Below are positions 17,754-26,496 of a stretch of DNA of 64,000 nt, in pieces. The notes under the pieces are model-generated. The model saw nothing but the letters and a program-made list of their open reading frames with translations, had not been told where the DNA came from and did no database searches. The translations under genes and the position numbers were made by a program. Origin of the DNA: Nonomuraea cavernae. GTDB taxonomy: Bacteria; Actinomycetota; Actinomycetes; Streptosporangiales; Streptosporangiaceae. Location: NCBI RefSeq assembly GCF_014646355.1, contig NZ_BMNH01000009.1, positions 75,387-139,386 of the forward strand. The letters run 5' to 3'. Position 1 is the stretch's first letter. Each line of letters starts with the position of its first letter.

Positions 17754-17963
17754 ATGACCGCGTTGTGGAGTTCCCCAGAGCGCCGCAGAGAGACCTGCGC
17801 CTCGTGCGCTGGTGAGCGGCAGTTCGAGCGACCACCGTGCCTCGACGGGCACGAGCCGGGCGAGTGCGCCGAGTGGGCCTGCGTCGAGTGCGGTCACGCC
17901 CTGCTCATCGCCCAGGTCACGTCCACCCGCCCGGTCCGGCAGCTGGTTGCGGCAGCGGTTTGA
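17754..17963 (+). CDS. Small Cys-rich (zinc-ribbon-like) protein
   Basis: A 69-residue protein with three cysteine pairs: ETCASCAG, PPCLDGHEPGEC and ACVECGH, consistent with one or two zinc sites. It begins MTALWSSPERRR behind GAAAGG. The plain zinc-ribbon look suggests nucleic-acid or protein binding, but no function can be assigned. It lies between hemE and the DUF3000 gene, and the next gene has its own promoter. Confidence 0.7.
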   Translation: MTALWSSPERRRETCASCAGERQFERPPCLDGHEPGECAEWACVECGHALLIAQVTSTRPVRQLVAAAV

Positions 17964-18011
17964 TCGCGAACGATGAGCACCCCCGTGGTCCCCTTCCGCC
18001 CGTCTACGACC

Positions 18012-18023
18012 TACTCTTCGACT
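18012..18023 (+). promoter_or_regulatory. Leaderless promoter -10 of the DUF3000 gene
   Basis: TACTCT then exactly six bases precede the ATG at 18024. This fixes the start of the DUF3000 protein against an in-frame ATG 51 bases upstream that has no such context. Confidence 0.6.
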
Positions 18024-18620
18024 ATGACCCTCGGTGACCGGCCACCGGCTCCGGCCGCGTTCCGGCACGCGGTCGAGAGCCTCCGGCTGGCCGAGGTCAG
18101 ACCGGAGATCGAGCTCGAGGACCTGCCCGCGCCGCAGCGGCTCGCGCCCTACTCCGCGGCCATGGGCGCCTCCGTCTACCGTGACGACGACGAGCTCGCG
18201 GTCGGCCGGCTGATCCTGCTCTACGACCCCGACGGCCAGCGCGGCTGGGAGGGTCCGTTCCGTTTGGTGGCCTACGTACGGGCCGACATGGAGCCCGAGA
18301 TCACCTCCGACCCGCTGCTCGGGCCGGTGGCGTGGAGCTGGCTGACCGAAGCGCTCGACGCCCACCAAGCCGACTACTCCGCCGCCGGCGGTACCGTGAC
18401 TAGAGCGGTGTCCGAGGGATTCGGCAACAAGGCCGACGATCCGGTCACCACCGAGCTCGAGCTGCGGGCGTCCTGGTCCCCCACGCACGAGGACCTGTCC
18501 GGCCATGTCGCCGCCTGGTGCGACCTCATGTGCGTGGCGGCGGGGATCCCACCGCTCCCACCCGATGTGGCCGCCATGCCCCGCCGACGCGATGATCCGG
18601 AGAGTGACCGAACGAAGTGA
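18024..18620 (+). CDS. DUF3000 family protein
   Basis: A 198-residue soluble protein found, from memory, next to RNase D and hemE in most actinobacteria. Recognisable segments are AFRHAVESLRLAEVRPEIELEDLPAPQRLAPYSAAM, DPLLGPVAWSWLTEAL and SEGFG. No biochemical role is known. The immediate downstream gene is RNase D, 45 bases away and probably co-transcribed. Confidence 0.85.
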   Translation: MTLGDRPPAPAAFRHAVESLRLAEVRPEIELEDLPAPQRLAPYSAAMGASVYRDDDELAVGRLILLYDPDGQRGWEGPFRLVAYVRADMEPEITSDPLLGPVAWSWLTEALDAHQADYSAAGGTVTRAVSEGFGNKADDPVTTELELRASWSPTHEDLSGHVAAWCDLMCVAAGIPPLPPDVAAMPRRRDDPESDRTK

Positions 18621-18665
18621 GGGCACCAGTCAACAGAACAACAGCGTCATGAGAGCGGTGGACTC

Positions 18666-19892
18666 ATGACAGAAGAACGCACCGTCGTCCCCCTGCTGGA
18701 GCCGCGCGGAGGCATCCCCCCGGTCGTCGCCGACGCCGCGTCCCTGGCCCGGACCGTCGACGCCTTCGCCGCGGGCACCGGTCCGGTGGCGGTCGACGCC
18801 GAGCGCGCCTCCGGTTACCGCTACGGCAACCGCGCCTATCTGGTGCAGCTGCGCCGCGCGGGCGCCGGCACCGCGCTGATCGACCCGATCACCTGCCCCG
18901 ACCTGTCCGCGCTCGACCAGGCGGTGGCCGACGCGGAGATCGTGCTGCACGCCGCCTCCCAGGACCTGCCGTGCCTGCTGGAGATCGGCTTCCGGCCGCG
19001 CGCCATGTTCGACACCGAGCTGGCCGGCCGGCTGCTCGGCTACGAGCGGGTGGGGCTCGGCACCATGGTCGAGACCGTGCTGGGGCTACGACTGGAGAAG
19101 GGGCACTCGGCCGCCGACTGGTCGACCCGGCCGTTGCCCGAAGCCTGGCTGCGCTACGCCGCGCTCGACGTGGAGGTGCTGGTCGAGCTCCGCGACGTGC
19201 TGCGCGCCGAGCTGGAGGAGAGCGGCAAGCTGGAGTGGGCGCGCGAGGAGTTCGCCGCCGTGCTCGGCACACCGCCGACCACGCCCCGGTCCGACCCGTG
19301 GCGGCGCACCTCGGGCATCCACAAGGTGCGCAACGTACGGGCCCTGGCCATCGTGCGCGAGCTGTGGATGATGCGCGACCGGATCGCCCGCGAGAGCGAC
19401 CTGGCGCCGGGCCGGGTGCTGCCCGACTCCGCGATCGTCGCCGCCGCCCTCGACGTGCCGCGCACCAAGAAGGCCCTCACCGAGATCTCGGCCTTCACCG
19501 GGCGCAGCGCGCGCAGGCACATGAGCGACTGGCTGAGCGCGGTGAGCCGGGCCCGCGCCCTGTCCGACGGCGAGCTGCCGCAGCCCAGCACCCCGGGCGA
19601 CGGCCCGCCTCCCGCCAACCGGTGGGCCGACCGCGATCCCGCCGCGGCCAAGCGGCTCAGCGCCGCCCGCGCCGTGGTGGCCGCGCTCGCCGACGAGCAC
19701 CGCATGCCGACCGAGAACGTCCTGCAGCCCGACGCGGTGCGCAGGCTCACCTGGGAGCCTCCCGAGGAGATCAGCGACGAGAGCGTGGCCGAGCGGCTGC
19801 GCGGGCTCGGCGCCCGCGCGTGGCAGGTCTCGCTCACGGCCCACCCCCTCGCCAAGGCCCTGGCCAGACTGGAGACCAAGGGCGACCTCTAG
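18666..19892 (+). CDS. rnd: Ribonuclease D (HRDC-containing 3'-5' exonuclease)
   Basis: A 408-residue DEDD-family exonuclease that trims tRNA and other RNA 3' ends. The exonuclease core holds VAVDAERASGY (Asp-Glu pair), LHAASQDLPCLLEIG (Asp) and WLRYAALDVEVLVEL (Tyr and last Asp). An HRDC domain follows at about residues 215-290, then an actinobacterial C-terminal extension. It forms a pair with the DUF3000 gene upstream. The next gene begins a separate operon with a LacI-type operator. Confidence 0.93.
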   Translation: MTEERTVVPLLEPRGGIPPVVADAASLARTVDAFAAGTGPVAVDAERASGYRYGNRAYLVQLRRAGAGTALIDPITCPDLSALDQAVADAEIVLHAASQDLPCLLEIGFRPRAMFDTELAGRLLGYERVGLGTMVETVLGLRLEKGHSAADWSTRPLPEAWLRYAALDVEVLVELRDVLRAELEESGKLEWAREEFAAVLGTPPTTPRSDPWRRTSGIHKVRNVRALAIVRELWMMRDRIARESDLAPGRVLPDSAIVAAALDVPRTKKALTEISAFTGRSARRHMSDWLSAVSRARALSDGELPQPSTPGDGPPPANRWADRDPAAAKRLSAARAVVAALADEHRMPTENVLQPDAVRRLTWEPPEEISDESVAERLRGLGARAWQVSLTAHPLAKALARLETKGDL

Positions 19893-19940
19893 GTACGGCC
19901 GGCGCACTTGACGCCTCCGGCGGCCCAGCCGTACGTTGCG

Positions 19941-19954
19941 GGAAAGCGCTTTCC
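19941..19954 (+). promoter_or_regulatory. LacI-type operator before the Gfo/Idh gene
   Basis: GGAAAGCGCTTTCC is a perfect 14-base palindrome 15 bases upstream of the ATG at 19969. It has the central CG pair typical of LacI-family operators, and a 12-of-14 match lies before the LacI gene at 29211-29224. Confidence 0.75.
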
Positions 19955-19968
19955 TTGAAGGGGATCCC

Positions 19969-21114
19969 ATGAGCGTGCGCACCATCGGCGTCGTGATGAA
20001 CGGCGTCACCGGACGGATGGGCCATCGCCAGCATCTGGTCAGGTCCGTCCTGGCCATCAACGAGCAGGGCGGCGTCACGCTCTCGGACGGCGAGCGGGTC
20101 CTGCTCAGGCCGGTCCTCGTCGGGCGCGACCCCGCCCGGCTCGCCCGCCTGGCCGCCCGCCACGGCGTCGCCGAGCACACCACGGAGCTCGACGCCGCGC
20201 TCACCGGCGACGACAACCTGATCTACTTCGACGCCCAGGTCACCTCGGCCCGGGTGAAGTCCGTGCTCAGAGCCATCGACGCGGGCAAGCACGTCTACAC
20301 CGAGAAGCCGACGGCCGAGTCGGTCGACGAGGCGGTCGCGCTCGCCGAGGCGGCGGCGGCAAGGGGCGTCAAGAACGGCGTGGTCCAGGACAAGCTCTTC
20401 CTGCCCGGCCTGCTCAAGCTGAGACGGCTGATCGACGGCGGCTTCTTCGGCCGGATCCTGTCGGTGCGCGGTGAGTTCGGCTACTGGGTGTTCGAGGGCG
20501 ACTGGCAGGAGGCGCAGCGCCCGTCGTGGAACTACCGCGCGGCCGACGGCGGCGGCATCGTGCTCGACATGTTCCCGCACTGGCACTACGTGATGGAGAA
20601 CCTGTTCGGCCGGGTCGAGGCGGTCTACGCGAAGGCCGCGACGCACATCCCGGCCCGCGTGGACGAGCACGGCGCCGCCTACGAGGCCACCGCCGACGAC
20701 GCCGCGTACGGGATCTTCGAGCTGGAGGGCGGGGTGATCGCCCAGATCAACTCCTCCTGGACGGTCCGCGTCAACCGCGACGAGCTGGTGGAGTTCCAGG
20801 TGGACGGCACACACGGCAGCGCGGTCGCGGGGCTGCGCGACTGCCGGATCCAGCACCGGGCCGGCACGCCCAAGCCGGTCTGGAACCCCGACCTGCCGGT
20901 CGCCACGCGCTTTCGCGAGCAGTGGCAGGAGGTGCCGGACAACACCGAGTTCGACAACGGGTTCAAGATCCAGTGGGAGCTGTTCGTCCGGCACGTGCTG
21001 GAGGACGCGCCCTTCCCCTACGACTTCGCCGCCGGAGCGCGCGGCGTCCAGCTGGCCGAGCTGGGGCTGCGCTCCTCCGCCGAGGGCCGCCGGATCGAGG
21101 TGCCGGCACTGTGA
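19969..21114 (+). CDS. Gfo/Idh/MocA-family oxidoreductase
   Basis: A 381-residue NAD(P)-dependent sugar dehydrogenase. The Rossmann start is GVVMNGVTGRMG, a variant of GxGxxG, and the EKP signature (HVYTEKPTAES) supplies the catalytic Lys. NYRAADGGGIVLDMFPHWHYVMEN has the aromatic/His substrate region. It is the first gene of a plus-strand operon with DUF993 and a TIM-barrel isomerase, whose TGATG overlap shows coupling. The likely role is oxidation of a sugar or cyclitol derivative; substrate unknown. Confidence 0.88.
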   Translation: MSVRTIGVVMNGVTGRMGHRQHLVRSVLAINEQGGVTLSDGERVLLRPVLVGRDPARLARLAARHGVAEHTTELDAALTGDDNLIYFDAQVTSARVKSVLRAIDAGKHVYTEKPTAESVDEAVALAEAAAARGVKNGVVQDKLFLPGLLKLRRLIDGGFFGRILSVRGEFGYWVFEGDWQEAQRPSWNYRAADGGGIVLDMFPHWHYVMENLFGRVEAVYAKAATHIPARVDEHGAAYEATADDAAYGIFELEGGVIAQINSSWTVRVNRDELVEFQVDGTHGSAVAGLRDCRIQHRAGTPKPVWNPDLPVATRFREQWQEVPDNTEFDNGFKIQWELFVRHVLEDAPFPYDFAAGARGVQLAELGLRSSAEGRRIEVPAL

Positions 21115-22271
21115 TGATCGACCTGCCCGGCGGGGCGTACGCCCTGCGCGAGCCCGTGACCTGGCCCACGCAGGGCGCGCCCGTCACCGGCCGCGTCGGC
21201 TACGCGGCGGCGCACGTGGTGGCCGATCCGCTCGGCGACAACACGCCCGGCTCCCCCGCCGCCGTCGACTGGGACGCCACTCTCCGCTTCCGCCGCCACC
21301 TGTGGTCGTACGGCCTGCGGGTGGCCGACGCCATGGACACCGCGCAGCGCAACGCGGGCCTGGACTGGGCCGCGACGAAGGAGCTCATCGCGCGCGGCGC
21401 CCGTGCGGCCCGCGACTTCGGCGATCCCGCCACGCTGCTGGCCTGCGGCGCGGGCACCGACCACGCCCCCGGCGCGGCCGGCCTGGCCGCCGTCACCGCC
21501 GCGTACGCCGAGCAGATCGACACGGTGCAGTCGGCCGGCGCCCAGGTGATCGTCATGGCCTCGCGCGAGCTGGCCCGGGTGGCGAACGGTCCCGGCGACT
21601 ACCACCAGGTGTACGGCAAGCTGCTCGGCCTGGCCGAACGGCCGGTGATCCTGCACTGGCTCGGCGAGATGTTCGACCCGATGCTGGCCGGCTACTGGGG
21701 CTCGGCCGACGTGCCCGCCGCCACCGACTCCTTACTGGAGCTGATCCACGCCCACGCCCCGATGGTGGACGGGGTGAAGGTGTCGCTGCTGGACGAGGAG
21801 CACGAGGTGAGGCTGCGCGCGGCGCTGCCCGGTGGGGTGCGGCTCTACACGGGCGACGACTTCAACTACCCGTCGCTGATCAAATCGGGCTCGCACGCGC
21901 TGCTCGGCGTCTTCGCCGCGATCGCCCCCGCGGCGGCGGCCGCCCTCAGGGTGCTCGACGCGGCCGAGTCCGGCGGCCAGGCCGATCGCGACCGGCTGCT
22001 GGCCGACTACGACCAGATTTTGGCGCCGACCGTGCCGCTGTCGCGGAAGATCTTCGAGCCGCCGACCTATCACTACAAGACCGGCATTGTCTTCCTGGCC
22101 TGGCTGAACGGCCATCAGGACGCGTTCGCCATGGTCAACGGCGCCCAGTCGGCGCGTTCGCTGCGCCACCTGACCGAGGTGTTCCGCCTGGCCGACCAGG
22201 CGGGGCTGCTGGCCGACCCGGAGCTGGCCGTGCGCCGGATGAGGGCGCTGCTGGCGGTGAACGGCCAATGA
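21114..22271 (+). CDS. DUF993 family (dihydrodipicolinate-synthase-like) protein
   Basis: A 385-residue DUF993 protein, predicted TIM barrel related to class I aldolases of the DapA type. Recognisable parts are MDTAQRNAGLDWAATKELI, ACGAGTDH, VHWLGEMFDP-like VILHWLGEMFDPMLAGYWG, MVDGVKVSLLD and LYTGDDFNYPSLI. The Lys in GVKVSLLD occupies the place of a Schiff-base lysine, so aldol cleavage of a keto-sugar acid is plausible. It is coupled to both neighbours by overlapping start/stop codons. Confidence 0.85.
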   Translation: MIDLPGGAYALREPVTWPTQGAPVTGRVGYAAAHVVADPLGDNTPGSPAAVDWDATLRFRRHLWSYGLRVADAMDTAQRNAGLDWAATKELIARGARAARDFGDPATLLACGAGTDHAPGAAGLAAVTAAYAEQIDTVQSAGAQVIVMASRELARVANGPGDYHQVYGKLLGLAERPVILHWLGEMFDPMLAGYWGSADVPAATDSLLELIHAHAPMVDGVKVSLLDEEHEVRLRAALPGGVRLYTGDDFNYPSLIKSGSHALLGVFAAIAPAAAAALRVLDAAESGGQADRDRLLADYDQILAPTVPLSRKIFEPPTYHYKTGIVFLAWLNGHQDAFAMVNGAQSARSLRHLTEVFRLADQAGLLADPELAVRRMRALLAVNGQ

Positions 22272-23185
22272 GTCTGTCGCTCAACCAGTGGACGACCAGG
22301 CGCTGGTCGGTGGCCGAGGCCGTGGACGGCTGCGTACGGCACGGGCTGGCGGCCGTGGGGCTGTGGCGCGAGAAGGTGGCCGAGCAGGGGCTGGCCGAGA
22401 CCGTCAGGCTGGTGCGCGAGGCCGGGCTGCGGGTGTCGTCGCTGTGCCGGGGCGGTTTCCTGACCGCGGGCGGACTGCCCGGCGAGGAGGACCGTCACGC
22501 CTTCGCCCGAGCTCTCGACGACAACCGGCGGGCCATCGACGAGGCGGCGGAGCTGGCGGCGGCCTGCCTGGTGATGGTGGTGGGCGGTCTTCCCGGCGTG
22601 CGGGCGGGCGCACCACTGCCCGCGAGCGGCCTCTCACGCGAGCCGGCCGCGGGCGGCTCGGCTCCCTGCCCGCCCGGCTTCTCACGCGATCTGGCCGGGG
22701 CCCGTGAGCGGGTGGCCGAGGCCCTCGGCGTCCTCGCGCCCTACGCCGGGGAGCGCGGCGTCCGGCTGGCGCTGGAGCCGCTGCACCCGGTCTACTGCCC
22801 GGACCGGGCCGTCCTGTCCACGCTGGGCCAGGCGCTCGACCTGTGTCAGGCGTACCCGCCGGAGCAGGTCGGCGTGGTCGTCGACACCTTCCACGTGTGG
22901 TGGGATCCGCGGCTGTCCGACGACCTCGCCCGCGCTCGCGGCCGGATCGCCGCCTACCAGGTGTGCGACTACCTGCACCCGCTGCCCGCCGACGTGCTGC
23001 TCGGGCGTGGCATGATGGGCGACGGAGTGATCGACTTCGGGCCGATCACCCGGGCCGTGGCCGGGGCGGGCTACACCGGCGACGTGGAGGTCGAGATCTT
23101 CAACGCCGACGTCTGGGCCGCCGATCCCAACGACGTGGTGGCCACCATGAAGGCCCGCTACGCCGCCCTGGTGCCGGCCGGCTGA
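22268..23185 (+). CDS. Sugar phosphate isomerase/epimerase (AP-endonuclease-2 TIM barrel)
   Basis: A 305-residue xylose-isomerase-like TIM barrel. Metal ligands are likely the Glu of ALEPLHP, the Asp/His of VVDTFHVWWDP and Glu of DVEVEIFN. Its ATG overlaps the DUF993 stop (ATGA). Residues about 118-148 are an unusual Gly/Ala/Pro/Ser-rich insertion, with a repeated TCTCACGCGA in the DNA, in a loop after VVGGLPG. Probably an isomerase or epimerase in the same catabolic pathway. Confidence 0.85.
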   Translation: MSLSLNQWTTRRWSVAEAVDGCVRHGLAAVGLWREKVAEQGLAETVRLVREAGLRVSSLCRGGFLTAGGLPGEEDRHAFARALDDNRRAIDEAAELAAACLVMVVGGLPGVRAGAPLPASGLSREPAAGGSAPCPPGFSRDLAGARERVAEALGVLAPYAGERGVRLALEPLHPVYCPDRAVLSTLGQALDLCQAYPPEQVGVVVDTFHVWWDPRLSDDLARARGRIAAYQVCDYLHPLPADVLLGRGMMGDGVIDFGPITRAVAGAGYTGDVEVEIFNADVWAADPNDVVATMKARYAALVPAG

Positions 23186-23214
23186 CCCTTTCCCCCTGAC
23201 GAAAGGCGAGATCC

Positions 23215-23829
23215 TTGGGCTCGCACAACGACCGTCTGGCCCTGCCCGGTGACGTCCATCTCGCCGGTGCGGGTCTCATCCTGCGCGAATGGGCGGAGCA
23301 GGATCTGCCCGCGATGTCCGAGCTGTTCGACGAGCCGGCCGTCGCCCGCTGGACCCCGCTGCGCTCCCCCTTCGACCAGAGCGCCGCCCGCGCGTACCTG
23401 GACCAGGCCCGCCAGCGCCGCGCCGAGGGGAGGAGACTCCAGCTCGCCATCACCACCGACGGCGGGCGGCCCCTCGGCGAGATCCTGCTGTTCGTCACCG
23501 GCGAGCCGGGCGAGGTGGAGCTGGCCTACGCCGTCGGCGCCGCGCACCGCGGCCGGGGCCTGGCGGTGCGCGCCGTCCAGCTGATCACCGCCTACGCCTA
23601 CGACCCTCTGGCCGGCAGCCGGGTGCTCCTGCGGATCGCCGCCGGCAACACCGCCAGCGCCGCCGTGGCCCGGTCGGCCGGGTTCCGCCTCACCGACGCG
23701 CCCGCGCTCGTCCGCGAGGGCTCCGACCCGTTGCACACGTGGCTCCACCACCGGACCACCGCACCACAGGAGACGGACGCGTCCGTTCCGGAGCCGCTCA
23801 GACCTCCGCCGGCTCCTCCTCGACGGTGA
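23215..23829 (+). CDS. GNAT family N-acetyltransferase
   Basis: A 204-residue RimJ-type acetyltransferase. It opens with LILREWAEQDLPAMSELFDEPAVARWTP, has the acetyl-CoA loop AHRGRGLAVRAVQLI and the C-terminal NTASAAVARSAGFRL. TTG start behind GAAAGG, 29 bases after the isomerase, so it may be the operon's last gene. The 3' end overlaps the convergent phosphotransferase gene by 32 bases. Acceptor unknown (amino group of a small molecule or protein N-terminus). Confidence 0.85.
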   Translation: MGSHNDRLALPGDVHLAGAGLILREWAEQDLPAMSELFDEPAVARWTPLRSPFDQSAARAYLDQARQRRAEGRRLQLAITTDGGRPLGEILLFVTGEPGEVELAYAVGAAHRGRGLAVRAVQLITAYAYDPLAGSRVLLRIAAGNTASAAVARSAGFRLTDAPALVREGSDPLHTWLHHRTTAPQETDASVPEPLRPPPAPPRR

Positions 23830-26416
23830 CGGTGACGGTGCCCGCCGCGCCGTTCACCCTGATCAGGTCGCCGGTCGTGATGCGGCGGGTGGCCTCGGGC
23901 ACGCCGACCACGGCCGGGATGCCGTATTCACGGGCCACCACCGCCCCGTGCGACATGGCACCGCCCATCTCCATCACCAGCCCGCCGGCGGTGAGGAACA
24001 ACGGCGTCCAGCCGGGGTCGGTGGACGGGCAGACCAGGATCTCGCCCGGTTCGAGGTGGGCGCCGACCGGGTCCAGCACCACCCTGGCCGGGCCGGTGAC
24101 CGTGCCGGCCGAGGCGGCGGACCCGGTCAGCGCGCCCTCGGCGGCCGTGGCCGACAGCGTCTCCGGCTCGGTGCCGTCGGAGAGCATGATCCTGGGCACG
24201 TGCCTGCGGCGGGTCTCCCGCTCGTGGGCCGCCCGCCGCCCGGTCACGAGGTCGCGCAGGTCGCCGCCGGCCAGCGCGGCCCTGGCCTCCTCGACGCTCA
24301 GGAAGAACACGTCGTCGGCCGAGCCGAGCACCCCGGTGGCCGCCAGGTGCTCGCCGACGGCCAGCAGACTGCGCCGCAGCCCGGCCAGGACCCGCACCAG
24401 GTAGAACTTGGGCAGCTCACGCAGTCCCGCGTACGTCCTGGTGCGGCGGAGCGCGAAGCGGGTGACCGCGGCCCGAGGGCGGCCCCGGCGGCGGGCCCGG
24501 GCGACGATCTCGGCCATGGCCGCGTCCGCCTCGGCGGCTCCTCTGGCGAAGAGCGCGTCGGGGGCGAGGGGGCCGGCGTCGTCCATGCGCAGATAGTTGG
24601 CCAGGACGCCGAGCAGGTGGGCGGGGTCGTCCGACCAGCGCGGCACTCCGAGGTCGATCTCGGCGACGCCGCGGTGGCCGTAGACGTCGAGGAAGCGCGC
24701 GATGCCCTGCTGGGCCTTCGGTGGCAGCTCGCCCGCGCGGTAGAGGCGCACCAGCTCGCCGACCGGGTGCCGGCGGAACGGCTCCGGCTCGACCCGGCCG
24801 GCCAGAGCCCAGAGCTCCAGGTCCATCTCGGTGGTCGGGTTGTGCGGAAGGGCGCGGAGCACGTCCTGCATCTCGCTCAGCGGCAGGCCGGACAGCCGCG
24901 AGGCCAGCCCGAACAGCCCGTAGCCGGTGAGCGCGATCGGCATGATCGAGATGATCTGCGGGAACGTGCCGCCGAGCACCCATTCCGCGTGGTCGAGGCG
25001 CTGCGCGGGCGTCGCCCCGACAGGCACGCGCAGCCGCGCGTCCAGCCGCTCGCCCACCTCGCGGGTGTAGGCGAGGGCGCGGCCCGGCCTGGTCAGCGCC
25101 TGGAACACGCGGGCCGGCGCGCGCACCCGGCGGGCGAAGCGCGCGAGGCCCAGCAGGACCGGCCGGAGCGAGGTGCGCGTGACCGACAGGCGGGGATCCT
25201 CGACGAGCCGCTCCAGCACGGCCGCGGCGCGGGTCTCGCCCACGGCCAGGACGCGCGGCAGGATCGCCCGACCGGCCCGGCCGCGCACGGCCGTGGTGAG
25301 GTCGATCCACAGCCGCCCGCCGGACACCGCCAGGAAGGCCGGCCCGGCCCGCCGCTCGGCCGGGGCGTGCCCGAACAGCCCGGCGGCGCCGGAGGCGAGC
25401 AGCCGGAACGCCGAGAGCCCCATCGGCGTGAGCGGGCCCATCACGCCCTGGACGACGTTGACCGAGAAGTAGACCCGCAGCCCGTCGCGCGCGCTCTCGG
25501 GCAGTGGGTAGAGCGTGGTGATCGGCCGGGCCTGGGTGAGCCAGAGGGCGCCGTCGTCGCCGATGGCCCACTCGGTGTCCTGCGGCGCGCCGTAGTGGTC
25601 CTCGACGCGGACGCCCAGCGCGGCCAGCTCGCGCGCCTGGGCGTCGGTCAGGCACAGGCCGCCGGGCGCGGTCTCGACGTGCTCGGTGCCGCCGCCCGGC
25701 AGGGAGCGTACGGCCAGCCGCTTGTCTCCCTCGTGCCGGAGCAGGATCTCGCCGGTGGCCGCGTCGACCGCGAACCGGTCGGGGTTGACCGCGCCGGAGA
25801 CCACGGCCTCGCCCAGCCCCGGGGCGGCGTCGATGACGGCCTCGCGCCTGCGGCCCGTCACCGGGTTGGCGGTGAACATCACCCCGGCCACCCGCGCGTC
25901 GACCATCATCTGGACGACGACCGCGAGCCGTACGGCGGCGTGATCGATGCCGTTGGCCTCGCGGTAGGCGACGGCGCGGTCGGTCCACAGTGAGGCCCAG
26001 CAGCGGCGGACGGCGTCGATCACGGCGTCGGGGCCGACGACGCCCAGGTAGGTGTCCTGTTGTCCGGCGAAGCTGGCGAACGGCAGGTCCTCGGCCGTGG
26101 CCGAGGAGCGCACCGCGACCGGCACGCCGTCGCCGAGACCGGCGTAGAACTCCCGCACGGTCTTGGCCACCGGACCGGGCACGGGCGTCTCCAGCAGCCG
26201 GCTCCTGACGGCCTCGGCCAGTCCTGGGCCGCCCCGGGCGATGACCACGTCGAGCTCCGCCGCCTCGGCGACCTGGCGGTAGGCCTCGGTGGTCAGCACC
26301 CAGCCGGCGGGGACCGGGAATCCCGCCCTGGTCAGCTCGCCGAGGTTGGCGGCCTTACCGCCCACCTCGGCGAGCATCCCGGCGTGGATCTCGGAGAACT
26401 CCAGTGCGGTGTTCAT
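23798..26416 (-). CDS. rph: Rifampin phosphotransferase-like PEP-synthase family enzyme
   Basis: An 872-residue protein with the three-domain layout and length of rifampin phosphotransferase. There is an ATP-binding domain with GGKAANLGELTRAG and VRSSATAEDLPFASFAGQQDT, a long central region equivalent to the rifampin-binding domain, and a C-terminal swivelling His domain. In GGAMSHGAVVAREYGIPAVVG the phospho-transfer His is residue 823, close to His825 of the Listeria enzyme as I recall. Such enzymes inactivate rifamycins by phosphorylation. It follows the phosphodiesterase gene by 80 bases; I see no rifamycin-associated promoter element. A different natural substrate is possible. Confidence 0.78.
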   Translation of the reverse strand: MNTALEFSEIHAGMLAEVGGKAANLGELTRAGFPVPAGWVLTTEAYRQVAEAAELDVVIARGGPGLAEAVRSRLLETPVPGPVAKTVREFYAGLGDGVPVAVRSSATAEDLPFASFAGQQDTYLGVVGPDAVIDAVRRCWASLWTDRAVAYREANGIDHAAVRLAVVVQMMVDARVAGVMFTANPVTGRRREAVIDAAPGLGEAVVSGAVNPDRFAVDAATGEILLRHEGDKRLAVRSLPGGGTEHVETAPGGLCLTDAQARELAALGVRVEDHYGAPQDTEWAIGDDGALWLTQARPITTLYPLPESARDGLRVYFSVNVVQGVMGPLTPMGLSAFRLLASGAAGLFGHAPAERRAGPAFLAVSGGRLWIDLTTAVRGRAGRAILPRVLAVGETRAAAVLERLVEDPRLSVTRTSLRPVLLGLARFARRVRAPARVFQALTRPGRALAYTREVGERLDARLRVPVGATPAQRLDHAEWVLGGTFPQIISIMPIALTGYGLFGLASRLSGLPLSEMQDVLRALPHNPTTEMDLELWALAGRVEPEPFRRHPVGELVRLYRAGELPPKAQQGIARFLDVYGHRGVAEIDLGVPRWSDDPAHLLGVLANYLRMDDAGPLAPDALFARGAAEADAAMAEIVARARRRGRPRAAVTRFALRRTRTYAGLRELPKFYLVRVLAGLRRSLLAVGEHLAATGVLGSADDVFFLSVEEARAALAGGDLRDLVTGRRAAHERETRRRHVPRIMLSDGTEPETLSATAAEGALTGSAASAGTVTGPARVVLDPVGAHLEPGEILVCPSTDPGWTPLFLTAGGLVMEMGGAMSHGAVVAREYGIPAVVGVPEATRRITTGDLIRVNGAAGTVTVTVEEEPAEV

Positions 26417-26496
26417 CGCGCCCCCAGGGTCTTCGTGCGTCTCGCCCCGAGTCTCACTCTTCCGAGGCCAGAATTCAACACGCGATGAAAAGATTC

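Noticed and set aside
17523..18626. Long minus-strand open frame opposite the DUF3000 gene
   Set aside because: Its composition follows the antisense of a G+C-rich gene with third-position bias; no domain is visible and the plus-strand gene has a clear promoter.
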